From Catenulispora pinistramenti (GTDB lineage Bacteria > Actinomycetota > Actinomycetes > Streptomycetales > Catenulisporaceae): a stretch of DNA of 64,000 bases. The DNA is taken from NCBI RefSeq assembly GCF_018274385.1, contig NZ_JAAFYZ010000001.1, forward strand, positions 124,001 to 188,000, written 5' to 3'. Positions 1-30,300 of this stretch are shown one piece after another. Position numbers and translations under genes: made by a program. Position 1 is the stretch's first letter; each line of letters opens with the position of its first letter. The notes beneath the pieces were generated by a model that did not search any database, was not told where the DNA came from, and worked only from the letters and a program-made list of their open reading frames with translations.

Positions 1-15316
<15,316 letters not shown>

Positions 15317-15355
15317 TTTGCATCGCCATTCTGTGTGACCGTGTTGGATCTGCGG

Positions 15356-18300
15356 CTAGTCGAAGTCAGGGTCTTGGAGTTCGCGCTCCAGGAGCTCGAA
15401 CATCTCGGCGTCGGTCGCGGTCTGGAGCTCCCGGTCGGGGACCGGCTCGGCGCTCTGCGCGCCCCGCAGGTCCCGGGCCAGTGCCTCCAGCCGGGCCAGT
15501 ACGTCACCGCGCCCGGCGCCGTCGAGCCCGGCCGCGGCCAGCGTCTCGGCCAGCTCGTCCAGGCTGGTCAGGATCGGCTGGTGGTCCGGCTCGTCCGCGG
15601 CGAACGCCTCGGAGCGCAGGTGCTCGGCGAGGATCGCCGGGGTCGGGTAGTCGAAGACGAGCGTCGCCGACAGCGGCAGCCCGGAGGCGACCGCCAGGTT
15701 GTTGCGCAACTCCAGCGAGGTGAGCGAGTCGAAACCGAGGTCGCTGAACGCCCGGTCGGCGCCGACCGCGTCAGCGGACGCATAGCCGAGGACAGCGGCC
15801 GCGGCGGTCCGGACCAGATCGGTCAGCACCGTCAGCCGCATCGCCGCCGGGACCCCGGCCAGGCGCCGTTCCATCTCACCGGAAAGACGCTCGCCGGCCG
15901 GTGCCGCGCCGTCCTCGGTCTCCGGGGCCAGCTGCCGGATCTCGGGGACCCCGCGCAGGAACGGCGCCGAAGAGGACGCGAAGTGCGCCCAGTCCACGTC
16001 CATCACCGCGACCGTCGCGTCCGGTCCGGCCGCCACCCGGCTCAGGGCCCGCACCGCCGGCTCCGGTTCCATCGCCGGCAGACCGCCGCGCCGCACCCGC
16101 TGCCGCACCGCGTCGCTGGCCGCGGCCAGTCCGGCCCCGGCCCACGGGCCCCAGGCCACTGACAGTCCCGGCAGTCCGCGACCGCGACGGGCCTCGGCCA
16201 GCGCGTCCAGATAGGCGTTGGCCGCCGCGTAGTTGCCCTGTCCGGGACCGCCGAACGTGGCAGCCGCCGAGGAGAACAACACGAACGCGTCCAGGTCCTG
16301 ATCCGCGGTCAGCTCGTCCAGGTTCGCCGCGCCCACCGCCTTCGCCGCCAGCACGGTCCGCAGCCGCCCGGTGTCCAGGCCGTCCAGGACGCCGTCGTCC
16401 AGCACCCCGGCGGTGTGCATGACCGCGGACAGCGCCGCCCCGGCCGCGCCGATGCGGGCCAGCAGCCCGGCGGTCTGGTCCCGGTCCACGATGTCGGCGG
16501 CCACGACGTCGACCTCCGCGCCGCCGGCGGCCAGGTCGGCGGCCAGCCGCCCGACGCCGGCCGCGTCCGGTCCGGAGCGGCTGGTCAGCACCAGCCGGTC
16601 CGCGCCGCCGCCGGCCAGCCAGTCGGCCACCTGCCCGGCGATGGCGCCGGTGCCGCCGGTGACCAGGACCGTGCCGTGCGGCGTCCAGGGCGTCCCGCCC
16701 CCGGCCGGGGCGTGCTCCAGGCGGCGGGCGTGGTTGCCGTCGGCGCGGACCGCGACCTCGTTCTCCCCGCAGCCGGCCAGCACGCCGCACAGCCGCGCGG
16801 CGGCCGGCGCGTCCAGCACCGGCGGCAGGTCGACCAGACCGCCCCAGCGGTCCGGATGTTCCAGGGCTGCCACCCGGCCCAGGCCCCAGGCCTGCGCCTG
16901 GAGCGGCCGGCTCGCGGTCTCGCCGGCGGCGGCCCCGATCGCGCCGCGGGTCAGGACCCACAGCGGCGCCGTCGCCCGCAGGTCGCCCAGCGCCTGGATC
17001 AGGCCCAGGGTGGCGGCCAGACCGCGGGGCACCTCGGGCGCGCCGGGGACCGGGCTCTCGGCGAACGCGAGCAGCGACACCACACCGGCCGGGCCGCCCG
17101 ACGGCAGGCGGTCACCGATCAGCCGCGCCAGATCCTCGCGGGAAGTCTGTCCGGCCGCGGCCTCGACGGTCGTCACCTGCGCGCCGTGCTCGGTCAGGGC
17201 TCCGACGACGGCGGCCAGGTCCGAACCGGCGTCGTCCGAACCAGCGCCGTCCGGACCGGGCGCCGGCGCCACCACCAGCCAGTCCCCGGCCAGCGCCGGG
17301 GAGGCGGGCTCGGCGATCAGCGGCCAGGACGCCCGGTAGCGCCAACCGTCGGTGAGCGCGTTGTCCCGCTCGCGCCGCCGCCATGTGGCCAGCTCGCCCA
17401 GCACTTCGCCGAACGGCCGTTCACCGTCGGCGGCGAATCCTTCCGCCAGCGCGCCCAGGTCGCCGTCCTCGACGGCGGCCCAGAACCGGGCGTCGATCGC
17501 CGACTGGCCGCTGTCGTCGGCGCCCGGGGTCCCGGTGCCGAGCAGCAGCGAACGGGAGAGCGTCACCGAGGGCCAGTACCGCTGGCGCTGGAAGGCGTAG
17601 GTGGGCAGCTCGACCCGGTTGCCGGAGCCCAGGACCGCGGCCCAGTCGACCGGGGCGCCGTGCACCCAGGCCCGCGCCAGGCCGGTCAGGGCGGTGGTCG
17701 CGGCGTCGTGGCCGGGACGGAGCAAGGGGACGAACTCGGCATCGGGCGCGGTCGCCGTCCCCAGGACGGACAGCGTGCCGTCGGGGCCGATCTCAACGAA
17801 CAGGTCGATGTCCAGACCGGCCATCGTCGTGACGGCATCGGCGTAGCGCACCGCGCTGCGAGCTTGGTCGGCCCAGTACGAACCGTCGCAGGACTCGACG
17901 ACAGCGCCGGCGGCCGTGCTCACCCACGGGACATCCGCCCGGGCGAAGTCAACGGAATCAGCAACCTGCGACAGCTCGGCCAGCATCGGATCCATCCGAT
18001 GCGAGTGGAAGGCATGGCTGACCCGCAGCGACCGGACCCGGACGCCTCGCCCGGCGAACACCGCCGAGACCGCGTCCACCGCATCCTTCTCGCCGGAGAC
18101 CACGGTCGCTGAGGGACCGTTCACCGCGGCGATCCAGACCCCTTCGACGCCGTCGAGCGCTGTCAGGACCTCGGATTCCGGCGCCGCGATCGATGTCATG
18201 GCACCGCCGGTCGGCAGCGCCTGCATCAACCGGCCACGAGCCGCCACCAGCGCGGAGGCATCAGCCAGGGACAACACCCCGGCCGCGTACGCCGCGGCGA

Positions 18301-21300
18301 CCTCGCCCACCGAATGGCCGGCCACCGCGGACGGCGCGACACCGACAGCCGCCAGCATCGCCACCACACCGACTTGCAGCGCGAACAAAGCAGCCTGCGC
18401 ATAAACAGTCTGGTTCGCCAGCTCCTCGGCGTCGGCGGCCGTACCCAGCGCGACTCCACGCACCGGCAGACCGAGGTGGCCCTCGACCAACCCGCAGGCC
18501 TCATCGAAAGCCGCCGCGAACACCGGAGAGGCCGCATACAACCCGGCCGCCATCCCGGCCCGCTGCGAACCCTGACCCGCGAACACAAAGCCAACCCGGG
18601 TCCCCGGCCGAGCCGTGCCCACCGGAACACCCGGCGTGGTGCGACCCTCCGTCACCGCGGCCAGGCCGTCGAGGTCGAAGGCCACCGCGCGGTCCTCCAG
18701 CGCGGAGCGGGTGGTCGCCAGGGACCACGCCACGTCACCCGGGTCGAGGTCGGGCCTGGCCGTCAGGAACGCCCGCAGGCGCTCGGCCTGTGCCCGCAGC
18801 GCGTCCGCGCCCCGTCCGGACACCACCCACGGCGTCACGGCGCCGGACAGCACCGGCGGCCGAACCGACTGTGTCGCCTCCTGGGCATCGTCCGGAGCGG
18901 CGGTCTCGGCGTCAGCCTCAGCCTCCGGGCCGAAGACCGGGGCCTCCTCAAGGATCGTGTGGACGTTGGTGCCGCTCATCCCGAAGGACGACACCCCGGC
19001 CCGCCGCACCCGCTCCGATCCGGTCGGCCACGCCACCGGCTCCGCCAGGAGCCGGACGTTCCCGGCCGTCCAGTCCACGTGCGACGACGGTTCGGCGGAG
19101 TGCAGCGTCCGCGGCAGCTCCTGGCGTCGCAGCGCCATCACCATCTTGATCACGCCGGCCACCCCGGCGGCGGCCTGGGCGTGCCCGATGTTCGACTTCA
19201 GCGACCCCAGCCACAGCGGACGGCCGTCCTCGGGACGGTGCTGTCCGTAGGTGGCCAGCAGGGCTTGCGCCTCGATCGGGTCGCCGAGCCGGGTCCCGGT
19301 GCCGTGGGCCTCCACGGCATCGATGTCGGCGGCGGTCAGACCGGCGTTGGCCAGCGCGGCCCGGATCACCCGCTGCTGCGAGGGGCCGTTCGGCGCGGTC
19401 AGACCGTTGGACGCGCCGTCCTGGTTCACCGCGCTACCCCGCACCACCGCAAGGACCTGATGTCCGTTGCGGCGCGCGTCGGACAGCCGCTCCACCACGA
19501 TCATCCCGGCGCCCTCGCCGACGCCCATGCCGTCGGCCGACTCGCCGAACGCCTTGCTGCGCCCGTCCAGGGCGAGGCCGTGCTGTCGGCCGAAGCCCAG
19601 GAACACACCCGGGGTCGCGGTCACCCACGCGCCGCCGACCAGCGCCAGCTCGCACTCCCCGGCCCGCAGGGCCTGCGCGGCCTGGTGCAGGGCGACCAGC
19701 GAGGAGGAACAGGCGGTGTCCACGGTCACCGCCGGGCCCTCCAGGCCCAGGGCGTAGGACACCCGGCCGGAGACCACGCTGGTCGCGGTGCCGGTCATCA
19801 GGTAGCCCTCGGCCGGGCCGCCCTGGAGACCGTATCCGTACCCCGACGGCGAGGCGCCGACGAACACACCGGTGGCCGAACCGCGCAGCGAGTCCGGATC
19901 GATGCCGGCCCGCTCCAGCGATTCCCAGGCGACCTCCAGCAGCAACCGCTGCTGCGGGTCCATCGCCAGCGCCTCGCGCGGGCTGATCCCGAAGAACGCC
20001 GGATCGAAGCCCGCCGCGTCGGCGACGAACGACCCCTGCCGGACGTTCATGGTGCCGGGCTGGTCGGGGTCCGGATCGAAGAGGCTGTCCAGATCCCAGC
20101 CGCGATCAGCCGGGATCTCGCCCACCGCATCAGTGCCGGAGGCGACCAGCTCCCACAGGTCCTCGGGGCTGCTCACCCCGCCGGGGAACCGGCAGCCCAT
20201 CGCGACGATGACGATCGGGTCGTCCTGCACCGCGGCCGAGGCCACGACGACCGTCCCGGCCGCGTCCTCGGTCGCCGCCGCTCCGCCGAGCTGGTCCCGC
20301 ACGAAGTCCGCGACCGCGCCCGGCGTCGGGTAGTCGAACAACAGCGTGGCCGGCAGCCGCAGCCCGGTGGCCGCGCTCACCCGGTTCCGCAGCTCCACCG
20401 ACGTGAGCGAGTCGAAGCCGAGCTCGCTGAAGGCCCGGCCGGCCTCGACCGCGTCGGCCGAGTCGTGGCCGAGGACGGCCGCGGCCTCGGTGCGGACCAG
20501 GTTGACGAGGTGCCGTTCGCGTTCGGCGGCCGGCATATCGGCCAGCCGCCCGGTCAGCGCCGAAGCGGCGTCAGACGCACCGCCCGCCTGCTCCGAGTCC
20601 CCGGCCAGTGCCCGGCGCGCCTCCGGCAGGTCGGCCAGCAGCGGGCTGGGCCGACGCAGCGTGTACGGCGGGGCGAAGCGGTCCCAGTCCACGTCGGCGA
20701 CCGTGATCGGCCCCTCGTTACCGTCGACCGCCTCGGCCAGCGCCCGGACCAGCAGCTGCGGGTCCATCGTCCGCAGGCCGCGGCGCTCAAGCTGCTGACC
20801 GGCATCGGCGTCGGTCATGCCGCCGCCGCCCCACGGGCCCCAGGCCACCGAGGTCGCGGCCAGACCGCGCGAGCGCCGGTTCTCCGCGAGCGCGTCCAGG
20901 TAGGTGTTGGCCGCCGAGTAGCCGGGCTGCAGACCGCTGCCCCACGTGGCGGCGATCGAGGAGAAGAGGATGAAGGCGTCCAGCTCGCGATCGGCGGTCA
21001 GCTCGTCCAGATGCCGCGCGCCGGCGGCCTTGCCGCCCAGGACGGCAGCCAGTTCCTCGACAGTGGTGTCGGCGGTCGCGGTGCCCTGACCGACGCCCGC
21101 GGTGTGGACGACGGCACGCAGTTCCGGGCCGTCGGCGTCGATCCGGTCCAGCAGGCCGGAAACCCGGTCCCGGTCGGCGGTGTCGCAGGCCACGACGGTG
21201 ACGCTGGAGCCGGCGGCGGCCAGCCTGGCCACCGGTCCGGCCAGGGCACCGGCGGCCGGACCGGTGCGGCCCGCCAACACGATCCGCGGGGCGCCGCGCT

Positions 21301-24300
21301 CGGCCAGCCAGGCCGCGACGTGCTGAGCCGCCGCGCCGGTGCCGCCGGTGATCAGGACACTGCCACGGGGCTGCCAGGTGCGGCCGCCCCGGAGCCGGGC
21401 GGCCCGGATCAGGCGGCGCGCGTAAGTCCCACCGGCCCGGATCGCGACCTGGTCTTCGAAGCCGTCTTCGAAGCCGGATCCCGGTTCGGCCGCGGCCAGC
21501 ACCGCGCACAGCCGCGCGGCGGTGCGGTCGTCGAGCGCCGCCGGCAGGTCGATGACGCCGCCCCAGCGCTCGGGGTGCTCCAGCGCCACGACCCGGCCCA
21601 GACCCCAGACCTGGGCCTGCGTCGGACGGGTCAGGGCCTCGCCGCTGCTGACCGCGACCGCGCCGGAGGTCAGGAACCACAGGGGCGCCTCGACCGCGCT
21701 GTCCCCGAGGGCCTGCACCAGCGTCTGCGACGCCGCGATCCCGAAGCCGACACCGGGCCGGCCCGGCAGGTCGCCCTCATCGAGTGCGAGCAGGGACAGG
21801 ATGCCGGACAGCGGTTCGTCCGCGGCGTCCCGCAGGGCACTGATCCGCTCGGCCAGCGCCGTGCGGTCCACACCGTCGGTGTCGACGTCCAGCGCCACGA
21901 CCCGCGCACCGCGGTCAGTCAAGGTCGCCGCCGTCGCCTCGACCAGAGTCCGGTCGCCGTTCGCCGCGGCGATCAGCAGCCAGGTCCCGGACAGCACCGA
22001 CGCCTGCGGCTCGGGCACCGCGACCCAGTCGGCCCGATAGCGCCAGCCGGCCGTCGCCGACCGGTCGTTCTCCCGGCGCCGCCACGCGGCCAACGCCGGG
22101 ACGACGGCGCCGAGCCGTTCGGAGTCCTCGATGGCCAGCGTGTCGGCCAACGTCTCCAGGTCCATGGCCTCCACGGCGGCCCAGAACTGATCGTCGGTCG
22201 CGTTCGCGGTGTCGGCGGGCGCCGCGGCGGCGACCTCGTCCGGCCAGTAACGCTGACGCTGGAAGGCGTAGGTCGGGAGCTCCACAGTCTCGCCCGCGCC
22301 GATCACCGCCGGCCAGTCGATCCCGATTCCCGCGACGAACGCGGTCGCGAAGGCGCGGATCAGGCGTTCGGCACCGGGGTTCTCACGGTCGACGGTGCCG
22401 GTGACCAGGTTGAGATCGTGCCCGGCCTCCTCGGCGGTCTCGGTGACGGCCATGGTGAGCACCGGCTGCGGCGAGATCTCAAGGAACGAGCCGTAGCCAT
22501 CGGCAGCCAAAGCCCTGATGGCGTCGGCGAAGCGGACGGTGTCGCGGACGTTCGCAAACCAGTAGCCGCCATCCAACTCAGTGCCCTCAAGCCACTGACC
22601 GGTCACCGTCGACAGCATCGGGATGCGCGCCGCCTGCGGCTCGATCCCGGCCAGCCCTTCAGCCAGCACGCTCTCAAGCGCGTCGGCCCCTGCCGAATGC
22701 GCGACATAGTCCACCACCGGGAGCCGCCAACGCAGCACCCGCTGCTTCGCCAACTCGGCCTCGAACGCGTCCACCGATGCCGGATCACCCGATACGACAG
22801 TCGCAGCAGGCGAATTCACCGCCGCAACCGCGAGCCCTTCGCGACCGGCAATCAACTCCCTGACACGAGCCTCGGGCATGACGACCGACACCATCGCGCC
22901 AGCCGCGTTCAGCGAGGACAGAGCCCGCGAGCGGATGACAACGACCCGCGCCGCGTCTTCCAAGGACAGTGCCCCGGCAACCGTCGCAGCGGCGATCTCA
23001 CCCTGCGAATGACCGACCACCGCATCCGGTATGACACCTGCGGCTTCCCACACCGCAGCCAGGGACACGAGAACTGCCCACAGCACCGGCTGGAACACCT
23101 CGGCCGCATCAAGCGAAGGCGCACCCTCAACCCCGGCCACCACATCCACCAGCGACCACGACACCAAGGGAGCCAACGCAGCTCCACACTCGGCCATCCG
23201 CGCCGCGAAGATCGGCGACGTGTTCAGCAACTCACGGCCCATACCGGCGAACTGCGCACCCTGACCCGGGAACACGAACACCGACCGACCCGCACCAGCG
23301 TCCGACACCACACCGGAGACCACCGCATCAGCAGCCTGACCAGTCGCCAGCGCTGCCAACGACTCGGCATAGGACCCGAGCACCACAGCCCGGTGCTCGA
23401 ACACCGACCGCGTCGCGGCCAACGAATGGCCCGCGTCCCGCGGATCCAACTCCGGCCGCGCCAGCGAGAACTCCCGCAACCGACCGGCTTGGCCGCGCAG
23501 CGCGGCCTCAGTACGGCCCGAAACCACCCACGGCACCAAGGCGTCGGCGACTGCCACCGGAACTGCGGGCGTCACGGTCAGAGCCATGGCCCCGGCTTCG
23601 ATCTCCGCAGCGGCCTGATCCGCCGGATCGGCGGCGGGCGACGCGGGGGCCTCGGCCGCTTCGGCGGCGTCCGGCGCGTCCCCGATGATGATGTGCGCGT
23701 TGGTCCCGCTCATGCCGAAGGCCGACACCCCGGCCAGCCGGGCCCGTTCCCCGACCGGCCAGGCGCGCGCCTCCGTCAGGACCCGGACGGTGCCCGGCGT
23801 CCAGTCCACGTGCGGCGACTGCTCCTCGGCATGCAGCGTCTTGGGCAGCACGCCGTTCTGCAGCGCGAGCACCATCTTGATGATCCCGGCCACACCGGCC
23901 GCCGCCTGCGGGTGCCCGAAGTTCGACTTGATCGAGCCCAGCCACAGCGGCCGGTCCGGCGTCCGGGTCTGGCCGTAGGTGGCCAGCAGCGCCTGCGCCT
24001 CGATCGGGTCACCCAGCGAGGTGCCCGAACCGTGCGCCTCCACCACGTCCACGTCGTCCGGGTCCACGCCCGCGTTCTGCAACGCCGCGCGGATGACCCG
24101 CTGCTGCGAGGGACCGTTCGGGGCGGTCAGACCGTTGGACGCGCCGTCCTGATTCAGCGCGCTGCCGGCGACCACGGCCAGCACCCGGTGCCCGTTGCGG
24201 CGGGCTTCGGAAAGCCGTTCCAGGACGATGACACCCGCGCCCTCGGCCCAGCCCGAACCGTCCGCCTCCGCACCGAAGGACTTGCAGCGGCCGTCCTCCG

Positions 24301-27300
24301 ACATGCCGCGCTGCCGCGAGAACCCGACGAACACCGCCGGGGTCACCATGAGCGACACACCCGCGGCCAGCGCCATCGTGCACTCGCCCGAACGCAGCGC
24401 CTGGGCAGCCTGGTGCAGGGCCACCAGCGAGGAGGAGCACGCGGTGTCGATCGTCACCGCCGGGCCCTCCAGACCCAGGGTGTAGGAGACACGGCCGGAC
24501 AGCACGCTCGTCGCGGTCCCGGTGAGCAGGTAGCCCTCCGAGGAACCGCCGACCAGCGGGCCGCCGTAGCCCGAGGTGGTCGCGCCGGCGAACACGCCGG
24601 TGCGGGTGCCGCGCATCGCCTCCGGATCCAGGCCCGCGTGCTCGAAGGCCTCCCAGCAGACCTCCAGCAGCAGCCGCTGCTGCGGGTCCATCGCCAGCGC
24701 CTCGCGCGGGCTGATCCCGAAGAACGCCGGATCGAAGCCGCCGGCGTCGTTCACGAAGCCGCCGTAGCGCGTGTACGAGGTTCCGGCGTGGTCCGGGTCC
24801 GGGTCGTAAAGGCTCTCCAGGTCCCAGCCGCGGTCGGTCGGGAACTCGGCGATCGCGTCCCGGCCCTCGGCCAGCAGCTCCCACAGCCGCTCGGGGCCGT
24901 CCGCGCCGCCGGGGAACCGGCAGCCCATGCCGACGATCGCGATGGGCTCGTCCACCGGCGCCTGCACCACGGTCACCGACGCGCCCGAGCTGTCCTCGGC
25001 GAGCCCGCCGAGCAGTTCCTCGCGCAGATGACCGGCCAGCGCCAGCGGGGTCGGGTAGTCGAACAGCAGGGTCGCGGTCAACCGCAGCTCGGTCGCGGCG
25101 CTGAGCCGCTGCCGCATCTCCAGCGAGGTCAGCGAGTCGAAGCCGAGGGCGCTGAACGGCCGCCCGGGATCGATCGCGGTGGCCGCCGGGTCGTGTCCGA
25201 GCACTGCCATGACCTCGGCGAGGACCAGGCCGACGAGTTGCCGCTCCTGGTCGGCGCGGGAGAGCACGGCCAGCCGGCGGGCCAGGTCGCCGGCCGGCGG
25301 CTCGGGCTCGGCGGCCGTGGCCGGGCTGGCGACGATCTCGCGCACGTCGGGCAGGTCCCGGAAGAACGGGTGCCGGGCGGCGGCCGGATCGGCGACCACC
25401 TGCGCCCAGTCCACGTCCATCACCGCGACCTGGTCGTCCCCGGCCGCCAGCGCCCGGCCGAGCGCGGCCAGCGCCGGACGCGGGTCCATCGGCGGCAGCG
25501 GGCCGCGGCTCATCCGCTGCCGCACCGCCTCGTTGGACTGGGCCATGCCGACCGCCCACGGACCCCACGCCACGGACAGAGCGGGCAGGCCGCTGGCCGC
25601 GCGGCGGCGGGCGAGAGCGTCGAGGTAGGCGTTGGCGGCCCCGTAGTTGCCCTGCCCCGGGCCGCCGAGGGTAGCCGCCGCCGAGGAGAAGAGGACGAAG
25701 GCGTCCAGGTCCGTCTCGGCGGTGAGCTCGTCGAGGTGCGCGGCGCCGGTGGCCTTGGCGGCCAGCACCGAGGCCAGCCGCCCGGGGTCCAGGCCGTCGA
25801 GCAGGCCGTCGTCCAGGACGCCCGCGGTGTGCAGCACCGTGGACAGCGCCGGTCCGTCGGCGCCGATGTGGGCCAGCAGCCCGGCCGCGTCCGCGCGCCG
25901 GGAGACGTCGCAGACCACGACGTCGACCCGCGAACCGGCCCCGGCCAGGGCGGCGGCCTGGGCCGCGGTGCCGAAGGCGGCGGGGCCGCCCCGGCTGGCC
26001 AGGACGATCCGCGGGGCCTCGCGCTCGGCGAGCCACCCGGCCAGATGTCCGGCGATGGCGCCGGACCCGCCGGTCACCAGCACGGTGCCGCGCGGCGTCC
26101 ACGGGTCACGCTCGCGCGATCCCACGGCCCGGACCAGACGCCGGCCCAGCACGACGCCGTCACGGATGGCGACCTGGTCTTCGACCCCTGATCCGGTGTC
26201 AGTCGCGGCCAGTACCCCGCACAGCCGCGCGGCGGCCCGGTCGTCCAGCACCGGTGGCAGGTCGATCAAGCCGCCCCAGCGGTCCGGATACTCCGGCCCG
26301 GCGGCCAGGCCGAGACCCCAGACCTGCGCCTGCACGGGGCCGGTCAGCGGCTCGCCCACGTTCGTGGCAACCGCACCACTGGTCAGAACCCACAGCGGGG
26401 CCGGCACACCGGCATCGCCCAGCGCCTGCAACAGGCCCAACGTGCCGGCCAGACCGGCCGGAACATCTTCCAGTCCGGGTATCGGACGCTCGTCCAGCGC
26501 CAACAGCGAGACCACACCGGCGATCGGCTCAGACCGACCGCCCGACGCCGCCTCGATCAGCGCACCCAGCGCCGCACGACCGGCGTCCGCACCGCCGAGG
26601 ACACCGACCACATCGACGGCCACCGACGACACCTGCGCGCCACGGCCGGCCAGCGCCGCCTCAGTCGCCGCGACCAGATCCGGCCGGACGTCCGCCGGCG
26701 CGACAAGCAGCCAGGTCCCCGCCAGCGTCGCCGACTCCGACGCACTGAACGGCGACCACGTCACCCGGTAGCGCCAGCCGTCGCCCGCGGAGCGATCCCG
26801 CTCCCGACGACGCCAGGCGGCCAACGCCGGGAGGACCGTGCTGAGCTGACCGTGGTCCGCCATCTCCAGCGCGTCGGCCAGGACCTCGAAGTCCTCGTTC
26901 TCGACCGCGGCCCAGAACCGGTCGTCCGCCGGATCGGCCGTGGCCTGCGCAGGCATCGCGGGGTTGCTGTCCGGCCAGTAACGCTGACGCTGGAAGGCGT
27001 AGGTCGGGAGCTCCACGGCCTCGCCCGCGCCGATCACCGCCGGCCAGTCGATCCCGATTCCGGCGACGAACGCGGTCGCGAAGGCCCGGATCAGGCGTTC
27101 GGCACCGGGGTTCTCGCGCTCGACGGTGCCGGTGACCAGGTTGAGGTCACGGCCGTCCGCTTCAGTGGTCTCGGTGATGGCCATGGTGAGCACCGGCTGC
27201 GGCGAGACCTCGATGAACGAGCCGTAGCCACCGGCAGCCAACGTCTTGACCGCATCAGCGAAGCGGACGGTGTCCCGGACGTTCGCGAACCAGTAGCCGC

Positions 27301-30300
27301 CGTCCAACTCAGTGCCCGCAAGCCACTGACCGGTCACCGTCGACAGCATCGGGACACGCACCGCCTGCGGCTCGATCCCGGCCAGCCCTTCAGCCAGCAC
27401 GCTCTCAAGCGCGTCGGCCCCTGCCGAATGCGCGACATAGTCCACCACCGGGAGCCGCCAACGCAGCACCCGCTGCTTCGCCAACTCCGCTTCAAAAGCC
27501 GCGACCGATTCCGGATCGCCGGACACCACCGTCGCCGCAGGCGAATTCACCGCCGCAACCGCGAGTCCTTCACGACCGGCGATCAGCTCCCTGACACGAT
27601 CCTCGGGCATGACGACCGACACCATCGCGCCCTCAGCGTTCAAGGAGGACAGTGCCCGCGAGCGAATAACGACGACCCGCGCCGCATCCTCCAGAGACAA
27701 CGCCCCGGCGACCGTCGCCGCCGCGATCTCACCCTGCGAATGACCGACCACCGCATCCGGCGTGACACCGGCCGCCTGCCAGACCGCAGCAAGGGAAACC
27801 AGAACCGCCCACAGCACCGGCTGGAAAACCTCAGCCGCAGCAAGCGAAGGCGCGCCTTCAACTTCGGCCACCACATCCAACAGCGACCACGACACCAACG
27901 GAGCCAAAGCAGCCGCACACTCCGCCATCCGCGCCGCGAAGATCGGGGACGACCCCAGCAACTCACGGCCCATACCGGCGAACTGCGCACCTTGGCCCGG
28001 GAACACGAACACCGTCCGGCCGGTCCCGGTCGCCGGCATCACACCCGAGACCACCGCGTCAGCAGCCTGACCAGTCGCCACCGCAGCCAACGACTCCGCA
28101 TAGGAACCGATCACCACGGCCCGGTGCTCGAACACCGACCGCGTGACCGCCAACGAATGGGCGACGTCCACCGGATCCAGGCCCGGCTGCGCCAGCACGA
28201 ACTCCCGCAGCCGGCCGGCCTGCGCCCGCAGCGCGACGTCCGAGCGCCCCGACACCACCCACGGCAGCGCACCGGCGGCAAGCACCACCGGAACCGGTGC
28301 CGCCGCGATGACAGCCGCGGCATCGGCCGAGCCGTCGCCGTCTCCGTCCGCGGGGCCGTCGCCATCCGCCGCGGCATCAACCGCGGCCGGCGCCTCTTCC
28401 AAGATCACGTGCGCGTTGGTCCCGGAGATCCCGAAGCCGGACACCCCGGCTCGGCGCGGACGTCCGTCCCCGTCCCACGGCATAGCGGTGGTCAGCAGCC
28501 TGACATCGCCCGCCGACCAGTCGACCAGCGGTGACGGCTCCTCGGCGTGCAATGTCTTCGGCAGCACGCCGTTCCGCAGCGCCATCACCATCTTGATCAG
28601 GCCCGCGGCACCGGCCGCGGCCTGGGCGTGTCCGATGTTCGACTTCACCGAGCCCAGCCACAGCGGCCGATCCTCCGGCCGGTCCTGTCCATACGTCGCC
28701 AGCACCGCGCCGGCTTCGATCGGGTCGCCCAGCGAGGTGCCGGAGCCGTGCGCCTCCACCACGTCCACATCGCCGGTGCCCAGACCCGCGTTACGCAACG
28801 CGGCCCGAATCACCCGCTGCTGCGAGGGACCGTTCGGCGCCGTCAGACCATTCGACGCACCGTCCTGGTTCGTCGCACTACCCCGCACCACAGCCAACAC
28901 GCGGTGACCGTTGCGCACCGCGTCCGACAGCCGCTCCACCACGATCATGCCGGCGCCCTCGGCCCAGCCGGAGCCGTCGGCCCCGGCGCCGAAGGACTTG
29001 CAGCGGCCGTCCTCCGACACGCCGCGCTGCCGGGAGAAGCCGACGAACACCGCCGGGGTGACCGTCACCGACACGCCGCCGGCCAGGGCCAGATCGCATT
29101 CCCCGGTGCGCAGCGCCTGGCAGGCCAGGTGCAGCGCCACCAACGAGGACGAGCACGCGGTGTCGATCGTCACCGCCGGGCCCTCCAGGCCCAGGGTGTA
29201 GGCGACGCGGCCGGACAGGACGCTCGTGGAGATCCCGGTCAGCAGGTAGCCCTCGGTCGAGCCGCCGGCCAGGCTCATCCCGTAGCCGGAGAAGGCCGCG
29301 CCCGCGTAGATCCCGGTCGCAGAGCCCTGAAGCGTCTTGGGTTCGATCCCCGCCTGTTCCAGCGCTTCCCAGGACACCTCCAGCAACAGCCGCTGCTGCG
29401 GGTCCATCGCCAGCGCCTCACGCGGGCTGATCCCGAAGAACTCCGGATCGAACTCGGTCACGTCGTGGATGAAGCCGCCGGCCCGCACATACGACGTCCC
29501 GGGCCGGTCCGGGTCCGGGTCGTAGATGTCGTCCATGTCCCAGCCGCGGTCGGTCGGGAAGCCGGAGATGGCGTCGCCGCCGGCGGCCAGCAGGTCCCAC
29601 AGACCGCGCGGGTCGCGGACCCCGCCGGGGAACCGGCAGCCCATACCGACGATCGCGATCAGCTCGTCCGCGGCGGCCGGGCCCCGGGACGCCGGGTGCG
29701 CCGGGTCCGAGGGCAACTGCCCGACCAGCTCGGCCCGCAGGTGCTGGGCGAGCAGGATCGGGGTGGGGTAGTCGAAGACCAGGGTGGCCGACAGCTTCAG
29801 ACCGCAGGTAGCCGACAGCCGGTTGCGCAGTTCCAGAGAGGTCAGCGAGTCGAAGCCGAGATCCTTGAAGGCCCGCCCGGCCTCGACAGTGTCGGCGGTG
29901 GCGTGCCCGAGCACCCCGGCCGACGCCGAGCGCACCACGTCGGTGAGCTCGCGCACCTGCTCGGCCGGGGACAGACCGGCCAGCTGCCGGGCGAGTTCGC
30001 CCTCCGGTTCCGGGACCGAGGTGACGACCCGGGCCGCGCGGGCGATGTCAGGGAGCTCACGCAGCAGCGGGAAGGCCAGGGCCTGCGCGCTGTCGCCGAA
30101 CCGGTCCCAGTCCACGTCCATGACCGCGACCAGCGCCTGTGGACCGACCGCCACCCGGCCGAGTGCTTCCAGGGCCGACTCCGGTGCCATCGCCGGCAGG
30201 CCGCTGCGCCGCACCCGCTGCCGCGCCGCCTCGCTGGCCTGTGCCATGCCGTCGCCGGCCCACGGGCCCCAGGCGACGGAGGTCGCCGGCAACCCGCGGT

